NCBI GenBank assembly: GCA_022842825.1
Contig: JALHOU010000023.1
Location: forward strand, 1 to 34,243
Reading direction: 5' to 3'
Origin: Rubrivivax sp.
GTDB taxonomy: Bacteria > Pseudomonadota > Gammaproteobacteria > Burkholderiales > Burkholderiaceae_C
Length of the DNA stretch: 34,243 bases
A program made the translations under genes and the position numbers. Positions 16,017 to 23,717 of the stretch are shown here, piece by piece. Each line of letters opens with the position of its first letter. Positions within the stretch are counted from its first letter, which is position 1. The notes under the pieces were generated by a model. That model saw only the letters and a list, made by a program, of their open reading frames with translations, was not told the origin of the DNA and did not search any database.

Positions 16017-16979
16017 CTACGGCGCCCTGCGCCGGGGCGGACAGGCCAGCCTGGTGCACAGGTAGGTCCAGACAAAGTGCGCTGCCGCCTGGCTGCTGAG
16101 TTCGGCATGGTCGAAAGGCGGCGCCACCTCGACACAGTCCATGCCCACGAAGGGCAGGTCGGCCCACTCCTCGAGCAGCGTCAACACCTGGGACGTACTG
16201 AGCCCGCCGGGTTCCGGCGTGCCGGTGCCCGGCGCGAACGCCGGGTCGAGGCAGTCGATGTCCAGGCTCAGGTAGACCGGCGGGTGCCCATGGTCGGCCA
16301 GCCGCTGGCGCACCGCATCGAGTACCGGGGCCATCTGCCCCGGCGCGACGAGGCCGCGCAGCTCGCGTGCCGTAAAGATCTGCCCGCCCCGTTCTCGCAC
16401 GTACTCGCGCGCGCGGCGTTCGCCGGCCGAGCGAATGCCGATCTGCGTGAAGCAGCTGTCCAGCACCAGCCCCTCGGCCATGGCCTCATGGACCCACGTG
16501 CCGTGGCCGCTGGGCTCGCCGAAGTGGTCGCTCCAGGTGTCGCAATGGGCGTCGAAGTGGATCACCGCGAGCGGGCGCCCCAGATGCTCGCGGTAGGCGC
16601 GCAGCAGCGGCAGGGTGATCGAGTGGTCGCCTCCCAGCCACAGCATGTGGTGGCGGCGCACGAGCTGGCCTGCGAGGGGCCGCAAGGCCTCCCGCATTGC
16701 GACCAGCGAGGTGTTGGGCAGCGGCAGATCGCCGAGATCGACCAGTTGACCCTGCGGTGTCAGCGGGCTCACATCGAACAGCGGGTGCGTGGCGTCGCAC
16801 AGCATGTGGCTCGCCTCACGGATGGCCCGCGGCCCGAAGCGAGCCCCGGGGCGGTTGGTGGTGGCACCGTCCCAGGCAATGCCGGCCACCGCAAACGGAG
16901 CACTCGCAGCATCGGGCAACGCGCCGGGGGCCCGGGCACGCAGAAAGCCCTGGTCGCTGCGGAAGGCGAATGAAGTCAT
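16017..16979 (-). CDS. speB: Agmatinase-family ureohydrolase
   Basis: A 320-residue ureohydrolase with all metal-binding motifs: Gly-Gly-Asp-His-Ser at 116-120, Asp143-Ala-His145-Cys-Asp147, and Ser-Leu-Asp240-Ile-Asp242-Cys-Leu-Asp-Pro, followed by Gly-Thr-Gly-Thr-Pro-Glu-Pro-Gly-Gly-Leu. These bind two manganese ions. The length and the last motif fit agmatinase or guanidinobutyrase better than arginase. Agmatinase would yield putrescine and urea and so feed the catabolic island next door; guanidinobutyrase would yield GABA. The ATG at 16979 was chosen because the conserved region begins soon after; the upstream in-frame sequence is antisense of the amidotransferase. No strong ribosome site is visible. 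Confidence 0.9.
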   Translation of the reverse strand: MTSFAFRSDQGFLRARAPGALPDAASAPFAVAGIAWDGATTNRPGARFGPRAIREASHMLCDATHPLFDVSPLTPQGQLVDLGDLPLPNTSLVAMREALRPLAGQLVRRHHMLWLGGDHSITLPLLRAYREHLGRPLAVIHFDAHCDTWSDHFGEPSGHGTWVHEAMAEGLVLDSCFTQIGIRSAGERRAREYVRERGGQIFTARELRGLVAPGQMAPVLDAVRQRLADHGHPPVYLSLDIDCLDPAFAPGTGTPEPGGLSTSQVLTLLEEWADLPFVGMDCVEVAPPFDHAELSSQAAAHFVWTYLCTRLACPPRRRAP

Positions 16980-17065
16980 GGCGTGTACGGCAAACTGGCG
17001 GGCATGGAGCGATGCCACGAAGCCGGCCATTGTCGGGCCCGCACGCCGTACGCGACGCCGGTGCC

Positions 17066-17782
17066 ATGAAGCCGGTGCTCGTGCTGCAACATCTGAGCGG
17101 CGACGGCCCGGCCTATCTCGGCCGCTGGCTTGCCGAGCATGGCGTGCCGGTGGACGTGCGCAACACCGAGGCGGGCGACGCCTATCCGGCCACGCTGGCT
17201 GGGCATGGCGCCCTGGCCATCCTGGGCGGCGAGATGAGCGCCAACGACCCGCTGCCCTCGCTGCGCCAGGCCGAAGCGCTGTTCCTGGAGGCGCTGCGCG
17301 AAGGCATCCCGACGCTCGGGCATTGCCTCGGAGGGCAGTTGATGGCACGCGCTCTCGGGGTTGGCGTCGGCGACTCGCCCGCACCCGAGGCAGGTTTCAA
17401 CGAGATCCAGGTGCTTGCCGGCGCCGCGAGCGAACCCTGGTTCGGTGCCGTCGGCCCGATGCCGGTGTTCCAGTGGCACTACGAGGCGTTCGACTTGCCC
17501 GACGGCGCCGAAGTCCTGGCCACGAGCGCGGCGTGCCGGCACCAGGCCTTTGCGATCGGGCCGCACCTGGCCATGCAGTTCCACATCGAACTCGATGCCG
17601 AGAAGCTCGACCGCTGGTCGCGTGACGAAGGCGCTCGATTCGTCCACGCACTGGCCCGATGCCCGGCGACCGTCCACGAAGGTCGGCGCATGCGCCAGGA
17701 CGGTGCAACCTTGCTGCCGGCCCACCAGCGGCTGGCGTCGCGCATCTACGGCCGCTGGGTCGAGGCAGCCCGCGCGCGTTGA
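17066..17782 (+). CDS. Class I glutamine amidotransferase-like protein
   Basis: A 238-residue stand-alone amidotransferase-fold protein resembling the GMP-synthase-like group. The nucleophile is Cys87 in Leu-Gly-His-Cys-Leu-Gly-Gly-Gln-Leu; the other triad members are His173 and Glu175 in Gln-Phe-His-Ile-Glu-Leu-Asp. Gly-Gly-Glu-Met-Ser-Ala-Asn-Asp is the oxyanion region. It has no synthetase domain and no synthase partner next to it, so it may act as a gamma-glutamyl hydrolase or deaminate glutamine for an unknown acceptor. It is divergent from the agmatinase gene with 86 bp between starts, so the two may share control. It differs clearly from the PuuD-like protein. Confidence 0.85.
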   Translation: MKPVLVLQHLSGDGPAYLGRWLAEHGVPVDVRNTEAGDAYPATLAGHGALAILGGEMSANDPLPSLRQAEALFLEALREGIPTLGHCLGGQLMARALGVGVGDSPAPEAGFNEIQVLAGAASEPWFGAVGPMPVFQWHYEAFDLPDGAEVLATSAACRHQAFAIGPHLAMQFHIELDAEKLDRWSRDEGARFVHALARCPATVHEGRRMRQDGATLLPAHQRLASRIYGRWVEAARAR

Positions 17783-18119
17783 GTTCGACAGTCCGGGTGC
17801 GACGGGCTGCCTGGGTGTGCTGAGTGGGTCGGACCGCCTGAGCGCGCCCCCGATCACGTGGAGGGGCCTGCCGACCGGTACCGCATTGCAGCACTCATGT
17901 TTCACGATGTGGTTCAAAGTGCGCTGCAAAGCAGCAAAAAACCGCCATATGGAAGAACGGCATTCCTTAATGCGGAATTCGTTCATAAGTCATTGACTAT
18001 TAAAGTGGAATTTTCATGTCTTATATAAGACACGAAACTCAAAGCTCCTGCTCTACAAGCTATCCTGACCGGGTCAACGGTTCCATCCGAAACCCTTCAA
18101 CCCGCCACAGGAGTACCTC
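17783..18119 (+). promoter_or_regulatory. Non-coding leader and control region of aceA
   Basis: This 337-bp gap is visibly more AT-rich in its last 200 bp than anything around it, and no convincing gene was found. It holds an inverted repeat GCATT-CCTT-AATGC at 17960-17973, overlapping ATTCC/GGAAT arms (17962-17978), a TTGACT -35-like hexamer at 17993-17998, the perfect palindrome at 18017-18032, and the aceA ribosome site. The exact -10 box is unclear: spacing from TTGACT to the TATA-like bases inside the palindrome is too long for a normal sigma-70 promoter. Confidence 0.6.
18017..18032. promoter_or_regulatory. Perfect 16-bp palindrome, likely repressor operator for aceA
   Basis: The sequence TGTCTTATATAAGACA is identical to its reverse complement over all 16 bases. 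It lies 88 bp before the isocitrate lyase ATG inside the AT-rich control region, and its centre contains TATATAAG, which may overlap the -10 box. Symmetry and length fit a dimeric repressor such as a GntR-family carbon-metabolism regulator. The regulator is not identified here. Confidence 0.6.
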
Positions 18120-19418
18120 ATGACCGCACCGACTCGCCAGCAACAGGTTGCCGCCCTCCAGAAGGAGTGGGCCGAGAACCCGCGCTGGAAGGGCATCACC
18201 CGCGGCTACACCGCCGAAGACGTCGTGCGCCTGCGCGGCAGCCTGCCCATCGAGCACACGCTGGCCAAGCGCGGCGCCGAGAAGCTGTGGAACCTGCTCA
18301 ACACCCAGCCCTTTGTCAACACGCTCGGCGCGCTCACCGGCAACCAAGCCATGCAGCAGGTGAAGGCCGGCCTCAAGGCCATCTACCTCAGCGGCTGGCA
18401 GGTGGCGGGCGACGCCAACAGCAGCGGCGAGATGTACCCCGACCAGAGCCTGTACGCGGTGGACTCGGTGCCCAAGGTGGTCAAGCGCATCAACGCCACG
18501 TTCAAGCGCGCCGACGAGATCCAGTGGAGCGAAGGCAAGAACGACACCGACTTCTTCGCCCCCATCGTGGCCGACGCGGAAGCCGGCTTCGGCGGCGTGC
18601 TGAACGCCTTCGAGCTGATGAAGGCGATGATCGACGCCGGCGCCGCCGGCGTGCACTTCGAGGACCAGCTCGCCAGCGTCAAGAAGTGCGGCCACATGGG
18701 CGGCAAGGTGCTGGTGCCCACGCGGGAAGCCGTGGCCAAGCTCGTGGCGGCGCGCCTGGCCGCCGACACGATGGGCACGCCCACCATCCTGCTGGCGCGC
18801 ACCGACGCCGAGGCGGCCGACCTCGTGACGAGCGACGTCGACGACAACGACAAGCCCTTCCTCACCGGCGAGCGCACGGTCGAAGGCTTCTTCCGCACCA
18901 AGAACGGCCTGGACCAGTCCATCAGCCGCGGCCTGGCCTACGCACCCTATGCCGACTTGATCTGGTGCGAGACGGGCAAGCCCGATCTGGCGTTCGCGAA
19001 GGCCTTTGCCGACGCCATCCACGCCAAGTTCCCGGGCAAGCTGCTGGCCTACAACTGCTCGCCTTCTTTCAACTGGAAGAAGAACCTGGATGACGCCACC
19101 ATCGCCAAGTTCCAGCGTGAGCTGGGTGCCATGGGGTACAAGTTCCAGTTCATCACGCTGGCCGGCTTCCACAGCCTGAACTACGGCATGTTCGACCTCG
19201 CCTACGGCTATGCGCGCAACAACATGAGCGCCTTCGTCGAGCTGCAGGAGAAGGAGTTCGCCGCCGCCGAGCGCGGCTTCACCGCCGTGAAGCACCAGCG
19301 CGAGGTCGGCACCGGTTACTTCGATGCCGTGACGACGACCATCGAGAAGCAAGCCTCGACCGCGGCGCTCAAGGGCAGCACCGAGGACGAGCAGTTCTTC
19401 GACGGCACGCACCACTGA
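18120..19418 (+). CDS. aceA: Isocitrate lyase
   Basis: A 432-residue isocitrate lyase, close to the E. coli length. The active-site loop is Lys-Lys-Cys-Gly-His-Met-Gly-Gly-Lys at 188-196 with catalytic Cys190. Ser-Gly-Trp-Gln-Val-Ala-Gly-Asp (91-98), Asp-Ala-Glu-Ala-Gly-Phe-Gly-Gly (152-159) and Asn-Cys-Ser-Pro-Ser-Phe-Asn-Trp bind substrate and magnesium. It splits isocitrate into glyoxylate and succinate for growth on acetate and fatty acids. The ATG is supported by ACAGGAG just upstream. No malate synthase gene is adjacent. It stands alone between an AT-rich control region and a hairpin terminator, and is probably repressed through the palindrome upstream. Confidence 0.98.
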   Translation: MTAPTRQQQVAALQKEWAENPRWKGITRGYTAEDVVRLRGSLPIEHTLAKRGAEKLWNLLNTQPFVNTLGALTGNQAMQQVKAGLKAIYLSGWQVAGDANSSGEMYPDQSLYAVDSVPKVVKRINATFKRADEIQWSEGKNDTDFFAPIVADAEAGFGGVLNAFELMKAMIDAGAAGVHFEDQLASVKKCGHMGGKVLVPTREAVAKLVAARLAADTMGTPTILLARTDAEAADLVTSDVDDNDKPFLTGERTVEGFFRTKNGLDQSISRGLAYAPYADLIWCETGKPDLAFAKAFADAIHAKFPGKLLAYNCSPSFNWKKNLDDATIAKFQRELGAMGYKFQFITLAGFHSLNYGMFDLAYGYARNNMSAFVELQEKEFAAAERGFTAVKHQREVGTGYFDAVTTTIEKQASTAALKGSTEDEQFFDGTHH

Positions 19419-19452
19419 GCATCGGGCGCCGACGGCGCCACGACAGACGCCG

Positions 19453-19476
19453 CAAGGGCGCCCTCGGGCGCCCTTG
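19453..19476. terminator. Strong hairpin terminator between aceA and the ABC permease gene
   Basis: A perfect inverted repeat with 11-bp arms (CAAGGGCGCCC and its complement) separated by TC, 34 bp after the aceA stop. It is followed on the plus strand by TCGTT, a weak T-run. It stands between convergent genes, so it may work in both directions. Confidence 0.75.
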
Positions 19477-19508
19477 TCGTTCCTGCAGTCCGCCCCGGAG
19501 GCGATCGA

Positions 19509-20423
19509 TCAGTCGGCCCGCCCCGACGAGTTCTGTCGCCAACGCACGAGCAGTGCAAAACATCCGGTGGAGAACAGCAAGCCGGCCAGGAACAGAGGCG
19601 AGGCCAATGCGGACACGGCGGCGCCGAAGTCGCGGACCGCGATGGCCGGAAGCCGGGCCAGCGCGTCCAACCCGCTGTCGGGGGAGAGGTCCAGGCCCAC
19701 GCCACCCGCACCCATGAACGCCTGCCCGGCGCGGCTGAAGATCTGGCGCAGGACGTCGAGCAGCCAGCGCTGACCGAAGGCGATCTGGTCGAAGAGGGTG
19801 ATCAGGCCGACCCCGACCGCCAGTACGACCCAACCCCAGCGTCTGAACCAGGCGTTGAGCAGCGTGACCAGCAGCACCACGGGCAGCGCCCAGAGCACCG
19901 CGAGGGGAAGGCCGGCGAGGAACCGGACCGTGAGGGTTGCCGTCGCCGCCAGCGTGGCCGACCACGGCACCTCGACCAGCGCCGAGGCTCCGACCAGACG
20001 GCCGACGAGCAGCACCGCGAGGAGCTGGCCCGCCAACCAGCCCACCACCGCCGCCGCGGCGGGCAGCAGCACCAGGTGCACGAGCATCGGCGTGCCGAGT
20101 GCGGCGCTGTGCGGCACCGGCAGCGAGAGCCAGAACTCATTGGACCGGTCGGCATGGTCGCGCCGCGCCAGGCCGGCGATGTTGATGACGCCCGTGACCA
20201 CCGCCACCCACAGCATCAGCACGGGGCCGATCAGGGCCGGCATCGCGGAAAGCAGCAGGGCCAGCGACTGCGGCTTCGCCGTGATGCCTTCGTCGAAGTC
20301 GAACTGGGCGACGCCGACGGTCAGCAGCGCCAGGCCGAGCGGGATCGCCGCCAGCAGCATCCAGCCGAAGCGGTACTGCAGCCATTCGCGCTGCATCAAG
20401 GGAAGGAAGGTGCGCGTGACCAT
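19509..20423 (-). CDS. ABC-2-type transporter permease
   Basis: A 304-residue membrane protein with six or more predicted helices. It begins with a polar Pro-Leu-Met-Gln-Arg-Glu-Trp-Leu-Gln-Tyr-Arg segment before the first helix, as in ABC-2 permeases. An intracellular loop Arg-Arg-Asp-His-Ala-Asp-Arg-Ser-Asn-Glu-Phe-Trp-Leu-Ser-Leu-Pro after helix 2 is a recurring feature of permeases in GntR(YtrA)-ABC cassettes. It lies 22 bp downstream of the ATPase gene, its likely partner. The substrate is unknown; related cassettes are linked to cell-envelope or antibiotic stress. Confidence 0.85.
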   Translation of the reverse strand: MVTRTFLPLMQREWLQYRFGWMLLAAIPLGLALLTVGVAQFDFDEGITAKPQSLALLLSAMPALIGPVLMLWVAVVTGVINIAGLARRDHADRSNEFWLSLPVPHSAALGTPMLVHLVLLPAAAAVVGWLAGQLLAVLLVGRLVGASALVEVPWSATLAATATLTVRFLAGLPLAVLWALPVVLLVTLLNAWFRRWGWVVLAVGVGLITLFDQIAFGQRWLLDVLRQIFSRAGQAFMGAGGVGLDLSPDSGLDALARLPAIAVRDFGAAVSALASPLFLAGLLFSTGCFALLVRWRQNSSGRAD

Positions 20424-20445
20424 GGTTCGTGCTCCGGGATGGCGT

Positions 20446-21372
20446 TCAGAACTGCGTGCGGTCCAGCTCGGGGCGCCGCGTCAGCGCCACGAACAGGTCC
20501 ACAAGGCTCGGCCGCACGCGCTGGCCGAGCGACATCACCGCGTCGGGCGGTGCACCGTCGAAGAGTGCCGCGCTGCCGCCTGGGCCGGTGCGGTAGCGCA
20601 GCAGCGGATGCGCCGCGGCCACCTGCTCGGCCACCGCTGGTGCATGCGCCAGCGCCACGAAGCGCTCCTCGAGGTCGACCAGGCTCGTCGAGAGCACGAG
20701 CTTGCCCTCGTTGAGCATCAACACATCGGACAGCAGCGTCTCGACCTCCTCGACCTGGTGCGTGGAGACGAGCACGCTGCGCTCGCCGTCGCACCACTCG
20801 TCGATGAGCATTTCGTAGAAGGCCTTGCGCGAGAGCACGTCCAGGCCGAGCGTCGGCTCGTCGAGGATCATCAGCCGCGCGTCGATGGCCGCCGTGAGCG
20901 CCAGGTGCACCTGCACGACCATGCCCTTGGACAGGGTCTTCACCTTGTCGCCAAGCCCGACGCTGGTGCGCTTGAGCAGCGCACGGGCCCGTTCGGCCGA
21001 AAAGCGCGGGTGCAGGCCGCTCATCAAGGTGACGAGCTCGCTCACGCGCGCCCAGCGCGGCAGGATGGCCACGTCCGGGATGTAGCAGACCTGCTCCAGC
21101 AAGGCGACGCGCTCGCGCACGGGATGGCGTCCGAGCACGGTGAGCTCGCCCGCGCCCTGAAGCAGGCCGACCATGGCCTTCATGAGCGTGGTCTTGCCGG
21201 CGCCGTTGTGCCCCAGCAGGCCGACGATGCGGCCTTTGGGGATGGTGAAGCTCACGTCGTCGAGCGCGCGCTTGGCGCCGTAGCTGACGCAGATCGACTT
21301 CGCCCGCACCAGCGGTTCGGCTTCCGCCGAGCTGGCGGCCTGGCTGGTGGTGCTGTTCGCGGTCGTGTTCAT
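20446..21372 (-). CDS. ABC transporter ATP-binding protein (CcmA/YtrB-like)
   Basis: A 308-residue ABC ATPase. Walker A is Gly-His-Asn-Gly-Ala-Gly-Lys-Thr-Thr at 54-62 and Walker B is Leu-Met-Ile-Leu-Asp-Glu-Pro-Thr-Leu-Gly-Leu-Asp. The signature is Leu-Ser-Lys-Gly-Met instead of Leu-Ser-Gly-Gly-Gln, a variant frequent in exporters of this class. The switch His is in Val-Ser-Thr-His-Gln-Val-Glu-Glu-Val. The first 20 residues are Ser/Thr/Ala-rich and extend beyond the usual N-terminus. The ATG at 21372 overlaps the GntR-type stop by 4 bp (ATGA), so the two are translationally coupled. It pairs with the downstream ABC-2 permease. Confidence 0.92.
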   Translation of the reverse strand: MNTTANSTTSQAASSAEAEPLVRAKSICVSYGAKRALDDVSFTIPKGRIVGLLGHNGAGKTTLMKAMVGLLQGAGELTVLGRHPVRERVALLEQVCYIPDVAILPRWARVSELVTLMSGLHPRFSAERARALLKRTSVGLGDKVKTLSKGMVVQVHLALTAAIDARLMILDEPTLGLDVLSRKAFYEMLIDEWCDGERSVLVSTHQVEEVETLLSDVLMLNEGKLVLSTSLVDLEERFVALAHAPAVAEQVAAAHPLLRYRTGPGGSAALFDGAPPDAVMSLGQRVRPSLVDLFVALTRRPELDRTQF

Positions 21373-21752
21373 TGGGTCTGCTCCTCCCAGCGCAGCGACT
21401 CGGGGCCGATGCCCAACCGCCGCAGCCGCGCCCGCAGGCGAGGCCATTCGAGTTCCAGAAAGCGCTGCCTCTCGGCCGTCTGCAGCCGTTCCCGGGCGCC
21501 AGGGTTGACGAAGAGCCCGAGGCCGCGCCGGTTCTCGAGCAGGCCGTTGTCCGAGAGCGTCTGCAGCGCCCGTGTCACGGTGAGGGGGTTGAGCAGGTAA
21601 CGCCCGGCGAGTGTGCGCACCGAGGGCATGGCTTGCCCTTCAGGCGGATCGCCGTCCAGCAGTTGCGCCGCGAGCAGGTCGGCCAGCTGCTGGTAGATGG
21701 GCAGTTGAGGGTCCCAGGGCTGCATGCCGTTCGCCGGGTGTGTTGCTGACAT
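21369..21752 (-). CDS. GntR-family regulator, YtrA subfamily
   Basis: A 127-residue protein with an N-terminal winged helix: Leu-Pro-Ile-Tyr-Gln-Gln-Leu-Ala-Asp-Leu, Met-Pro-Ser-Val-Arg-Thr-Leu-Ala, then Asn-Pro-Leu-Thr-Val-Thr-Arg-Ala-Leu-Gln as the recognition helix and Arg-Gly-Leu-Gly-Leu-Phe-Val as the wing. A short C-terminal helical tail replaces a ligand domain, which defines the YtrA type. Such proteins usually repress the ABC operon they lead. The ATG at 21752 fits the family's N-terminus; a longer in-frame reading upstream is not protein-like. An imperfect inverted repeat (GTGTTGCT / AGCACAC, about 21738-21759) overlaps the start and could be its operator. Confidence 0.9.
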   Translation of the reverse strand: MSATHPANGMQPWDPQLPIYQQLADLLAAQLLDGDPPEGQAMPSVRTLAGRYLLNPLTVTRALQTLSDNGLLENRRGLGLFVNPGARERLQTAERQRFLELEWPRLRARLRRLGIGPESLRWEEQTQ

Positions 21753-21882
21753 AGCACACCATAGCGGCCCGCGACCCCGGCCCCAAGCCGGGCGCGACAG
21801 GCTGCAGCCGCAGCCGACGGGCTGCGTGAGGGGCGCGCCATCGTCCGCCCGGCGACGAGCACCGTGAGCGCGAGCGACAGCT

Positions 21883-22283
21883 TCAGGCCTGGCGCGGCGA
21901 TGTCGGCCGCCGCATCGCCAGCCCCGCCAGCAACCAGAAGCCGCCGAAGACCCCAAACACGCCTAACACGGCCAGGGCCTGCCGGCGGTCCTGCACCACT
22001 TCGGCCGGCATGGGGTCGAAGCCCGCCCGCAGGTCGCGCGGAGCTCGCATCCGGTGGCCCGCGCCTCGATCTCTACCGACTGCACGACCACGATTCAGGC
22101 GACGACCGCGCCGATGACCAGCGTGCTGAACCCGAAGAGCATCATGCCGACGCTGGCACCCGCCTCGAACGAGCCGGCGAGGCTCCCCACGATCACCGCC
22201 ACCAGCCCATGCACGAGTGCACCGCCGAACGTCGCCGCGATGCCGAGCGCAAATGGCCGCTCGGAGTCGGGCGACTCCGGCAT
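21883..22283 (-). pseudogene. Broken gene for a small membrane protein (internal stop and frameshift)
   Basis: Two short frames read like pieces of one protein. The first (22095-22283, 62 residues) has two predicted helices and stops at TGA in the middle of a hydrophobic run (Val-Ile-Gly-Ala-Val-Val-Ala-stop). Reading past the stop in the same frame continues sensibly as Ile-Val-Val-Val-Gln-Ser-Val-Glu-Ile-Glu-Ala-Arg-Ala-Thr-Gly, then decays near 22035. The protein-like reading resumes in another frame (Asp-Leu-Arg-Ala-Gly-Phe-Asp-Pro) with a third helix (Leu-Gly-Val-Phe-Gly-Val-Phe-Gly-Gly-Phe-Trp) to a stop at 21883. One nonsense change (Trp to stop is plausible) and one single-base loss would explain it. 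Sequencing error, or two separate small genes (22095-22283 and 21883-22050), are alternatives. The family is not recognised. Confidence 0.5.
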
Positions 22284-22350
22284 CACGCGCACCGCTCCGC
22301 ACGCAAAGGGGTCGATCGTCCCGGCCGTGCCGTCGGGCTCGGGTGCCGCT

Positions 22351-23499
22351 TCAAAGGCTCTCTTCGAGCATCTGCCGGTAGTCGTCGCGACTGGCGAGCC
22401 GTGGATTGGTCTTGTGGCAATGGTCGGCCATGGCGCCATCGATGACACGCTCGAAGATGTCGCGCGTCACGCCCATCGCGGCCAGGCCGGCCGGCAGGCC
22501 CAGGCGGGCGTTCATCTCGCGCAGCGCGCCGGCGAGCTCGGTGCCGGCAGCATCGCAGCCCGGCAGGCCAATGGCCTCGGCCAGGCGCTGTAGCCGCCGC
22601 TCGCCGCGGGTCGAATCGGCGCTGGCGTTGAAGCGCACCACTGCGGGCAGGAACATGGCGTTGAGCGTGCCGTGGTGCAGGCGCGGGTTCACGCCGCCCA
22701 GGCTGTGGCTGAGCGAATGCACGCAACCCAGGCCCTTCTGGAACGCCATCGCGCCCTGCATGCTGGCGCTCATCATGTTCCAGCGCGCCGCCATGTCGCT
22801 GCCGTCGCGCGTGGCGCGCTCGATGTGGGCCCAGCCGCGCGCGAGACCATCGAGCGCGATGCCGTCGGCCGGCGGGTTGACCGCCGGCGCCATGAAGGTC
22901 TCCATGCAGTGCGCGATGGCGTCCATGCCGGTGGCGGCCGTCAGCAGCGGCGGCAGGCCGCGCGTGAGCTCGGGGTCGAGCAGCGCCGCCTTGGGTACGA
23001 GATGCCAGCTGTGGAAGCCGAGCTTGCGCCCGTCGTCCACGATGACGATGGCGCCGCGCGCCACCTCGCTGCCGGTGCCGGCCGTGGTGGGGACGGCGAT
23101 GAGCGGCAGCACGCGGTCGGTGATCTTGAGGCTGCCGCCCTCGATGGTGGCGTAGGTCTTGAGCGGCCCCTCGTGCGTGGCGGCGATCGCCACGCCCTTG
23201 GCGAGGTCGATGCTCGAGCCGCCGCCCACGGCGACCAGGCCGTCGCAGCGCTCGCGCCGCAGCACCTCGACCGCGGCGCGCACGCCGGCCTCGGTGGGGT
23301 TGGACGGCGTGCCGTCGAACACCGCGTGGGGCAGGGCGCCGAGCGCCTGCTCGGCCAGCGCCAGCACGCCGGCCGCACGCACGCCGGCGTCGGTGACGAT
23401 GAGCGGGCGGCGCATGCCCACGCGCTCGCACTCGGCGGGCAGCAGGCGGACAACGCCGGGGTCGATGTCGATCTGGGTGAGGTAGAAGATGCGGGCCAT
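22351..23499 (-). CDS. Iron-containing alcohol dehydrogenase
   Basis: A 382-residue group III dehydrogenase. The nucleotide site is Val-Gly-Gly-Gly-Ser-Ser-Ile-Asp-Leu-Ala-Lys near 92-101, with Pro-Thr-Thr-Ala-Gly-Thr-Gly-Ser-Glu-Val near 137. Metal ligands fit Asp193 and His197 (Gly-Met-Asp-Ala-Ile-Ala-His), a His in Cys-Val-His-Ser-Leu-Ser-His (261 or 265) and a His in Leu-His-His-Gly-Thr (275/276). It reduces an aldehyde or oxidises an alcohol with NAD(P). Relatives act on 4-hydroxybutyrate/succinic semialdehyde, among others, so a role in GABA-derived metabolism is possible but speculative. The ATG at 23499 matches the family N-terminus; the upstream extension is not conserved-looking. 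It is divergent from the thioesterase-GNAT gene. Confidence 0.92.
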   Translation of the reverse strand: MARIFYLTQIDIDPGVVRLLPAECERVGMRRPLIVTDAGVRAAGVLALAEQALGALPHAVFDGTPSNPTEAGVRAAVEVLRRERCDGLVAVGGGSSIDLAKGVAIAATHEGPLKTYATIEGGSLKITDRVLPLIAVPTTAGTGSEVARGAIVIVDDGRKLGFHSWHLVPKAALLDPELTRGLPPLLTAATGMDAIAHCMETFMAPAVNPPADGIALDGLARGWAHIERATRDGSDMAARWNMMSASMQGAMAFQKGLGCVHSLSHSLGGVNPRLHHGTLNAMFLPAVVRFNASADSTRGERRLQRLAEAIGLPGCDAAGTELAGALREMNARLGLPAGLAAMGVTRDIFERVIDGAMADHCHKTNPRLASRDDYRQMLEESL

Positions 23500-23717
23500 G
23501 ACCGACAGTATGCTCCGGCCTGCCTTGGCCCCGGCGCACTCCATCCATCTGCGGCACGCGCCGACAGCCCTGCTCACACCGGCCATGGCGGGGGTGCTGG
23601 AGCGCATCCGACGGGCGCGCCGGCCACCTTTTCATGCGCTGAGCGGCGCAACCATGCCGCCGCCGCGACTTTGCAGAATGCCTGGGCCGCGCAGGCCACG
23701 AACCACCCCCGACGACC

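Noticed and set aside
17893-17930. Possible sigma-54 site before aceA (GG-N10-GC in TGGTTCAAAGTGCGCT)
   Set aside because: The -12 block lacks TT before GC and the -24 block is poor, so it is far from consensus compared with the two accepted sites.
18060-19415. A 451-residue open frame on the minus strand
   Set aside because: Complete antisense of isocitrate lyase, whose coding strand carries every family motif.
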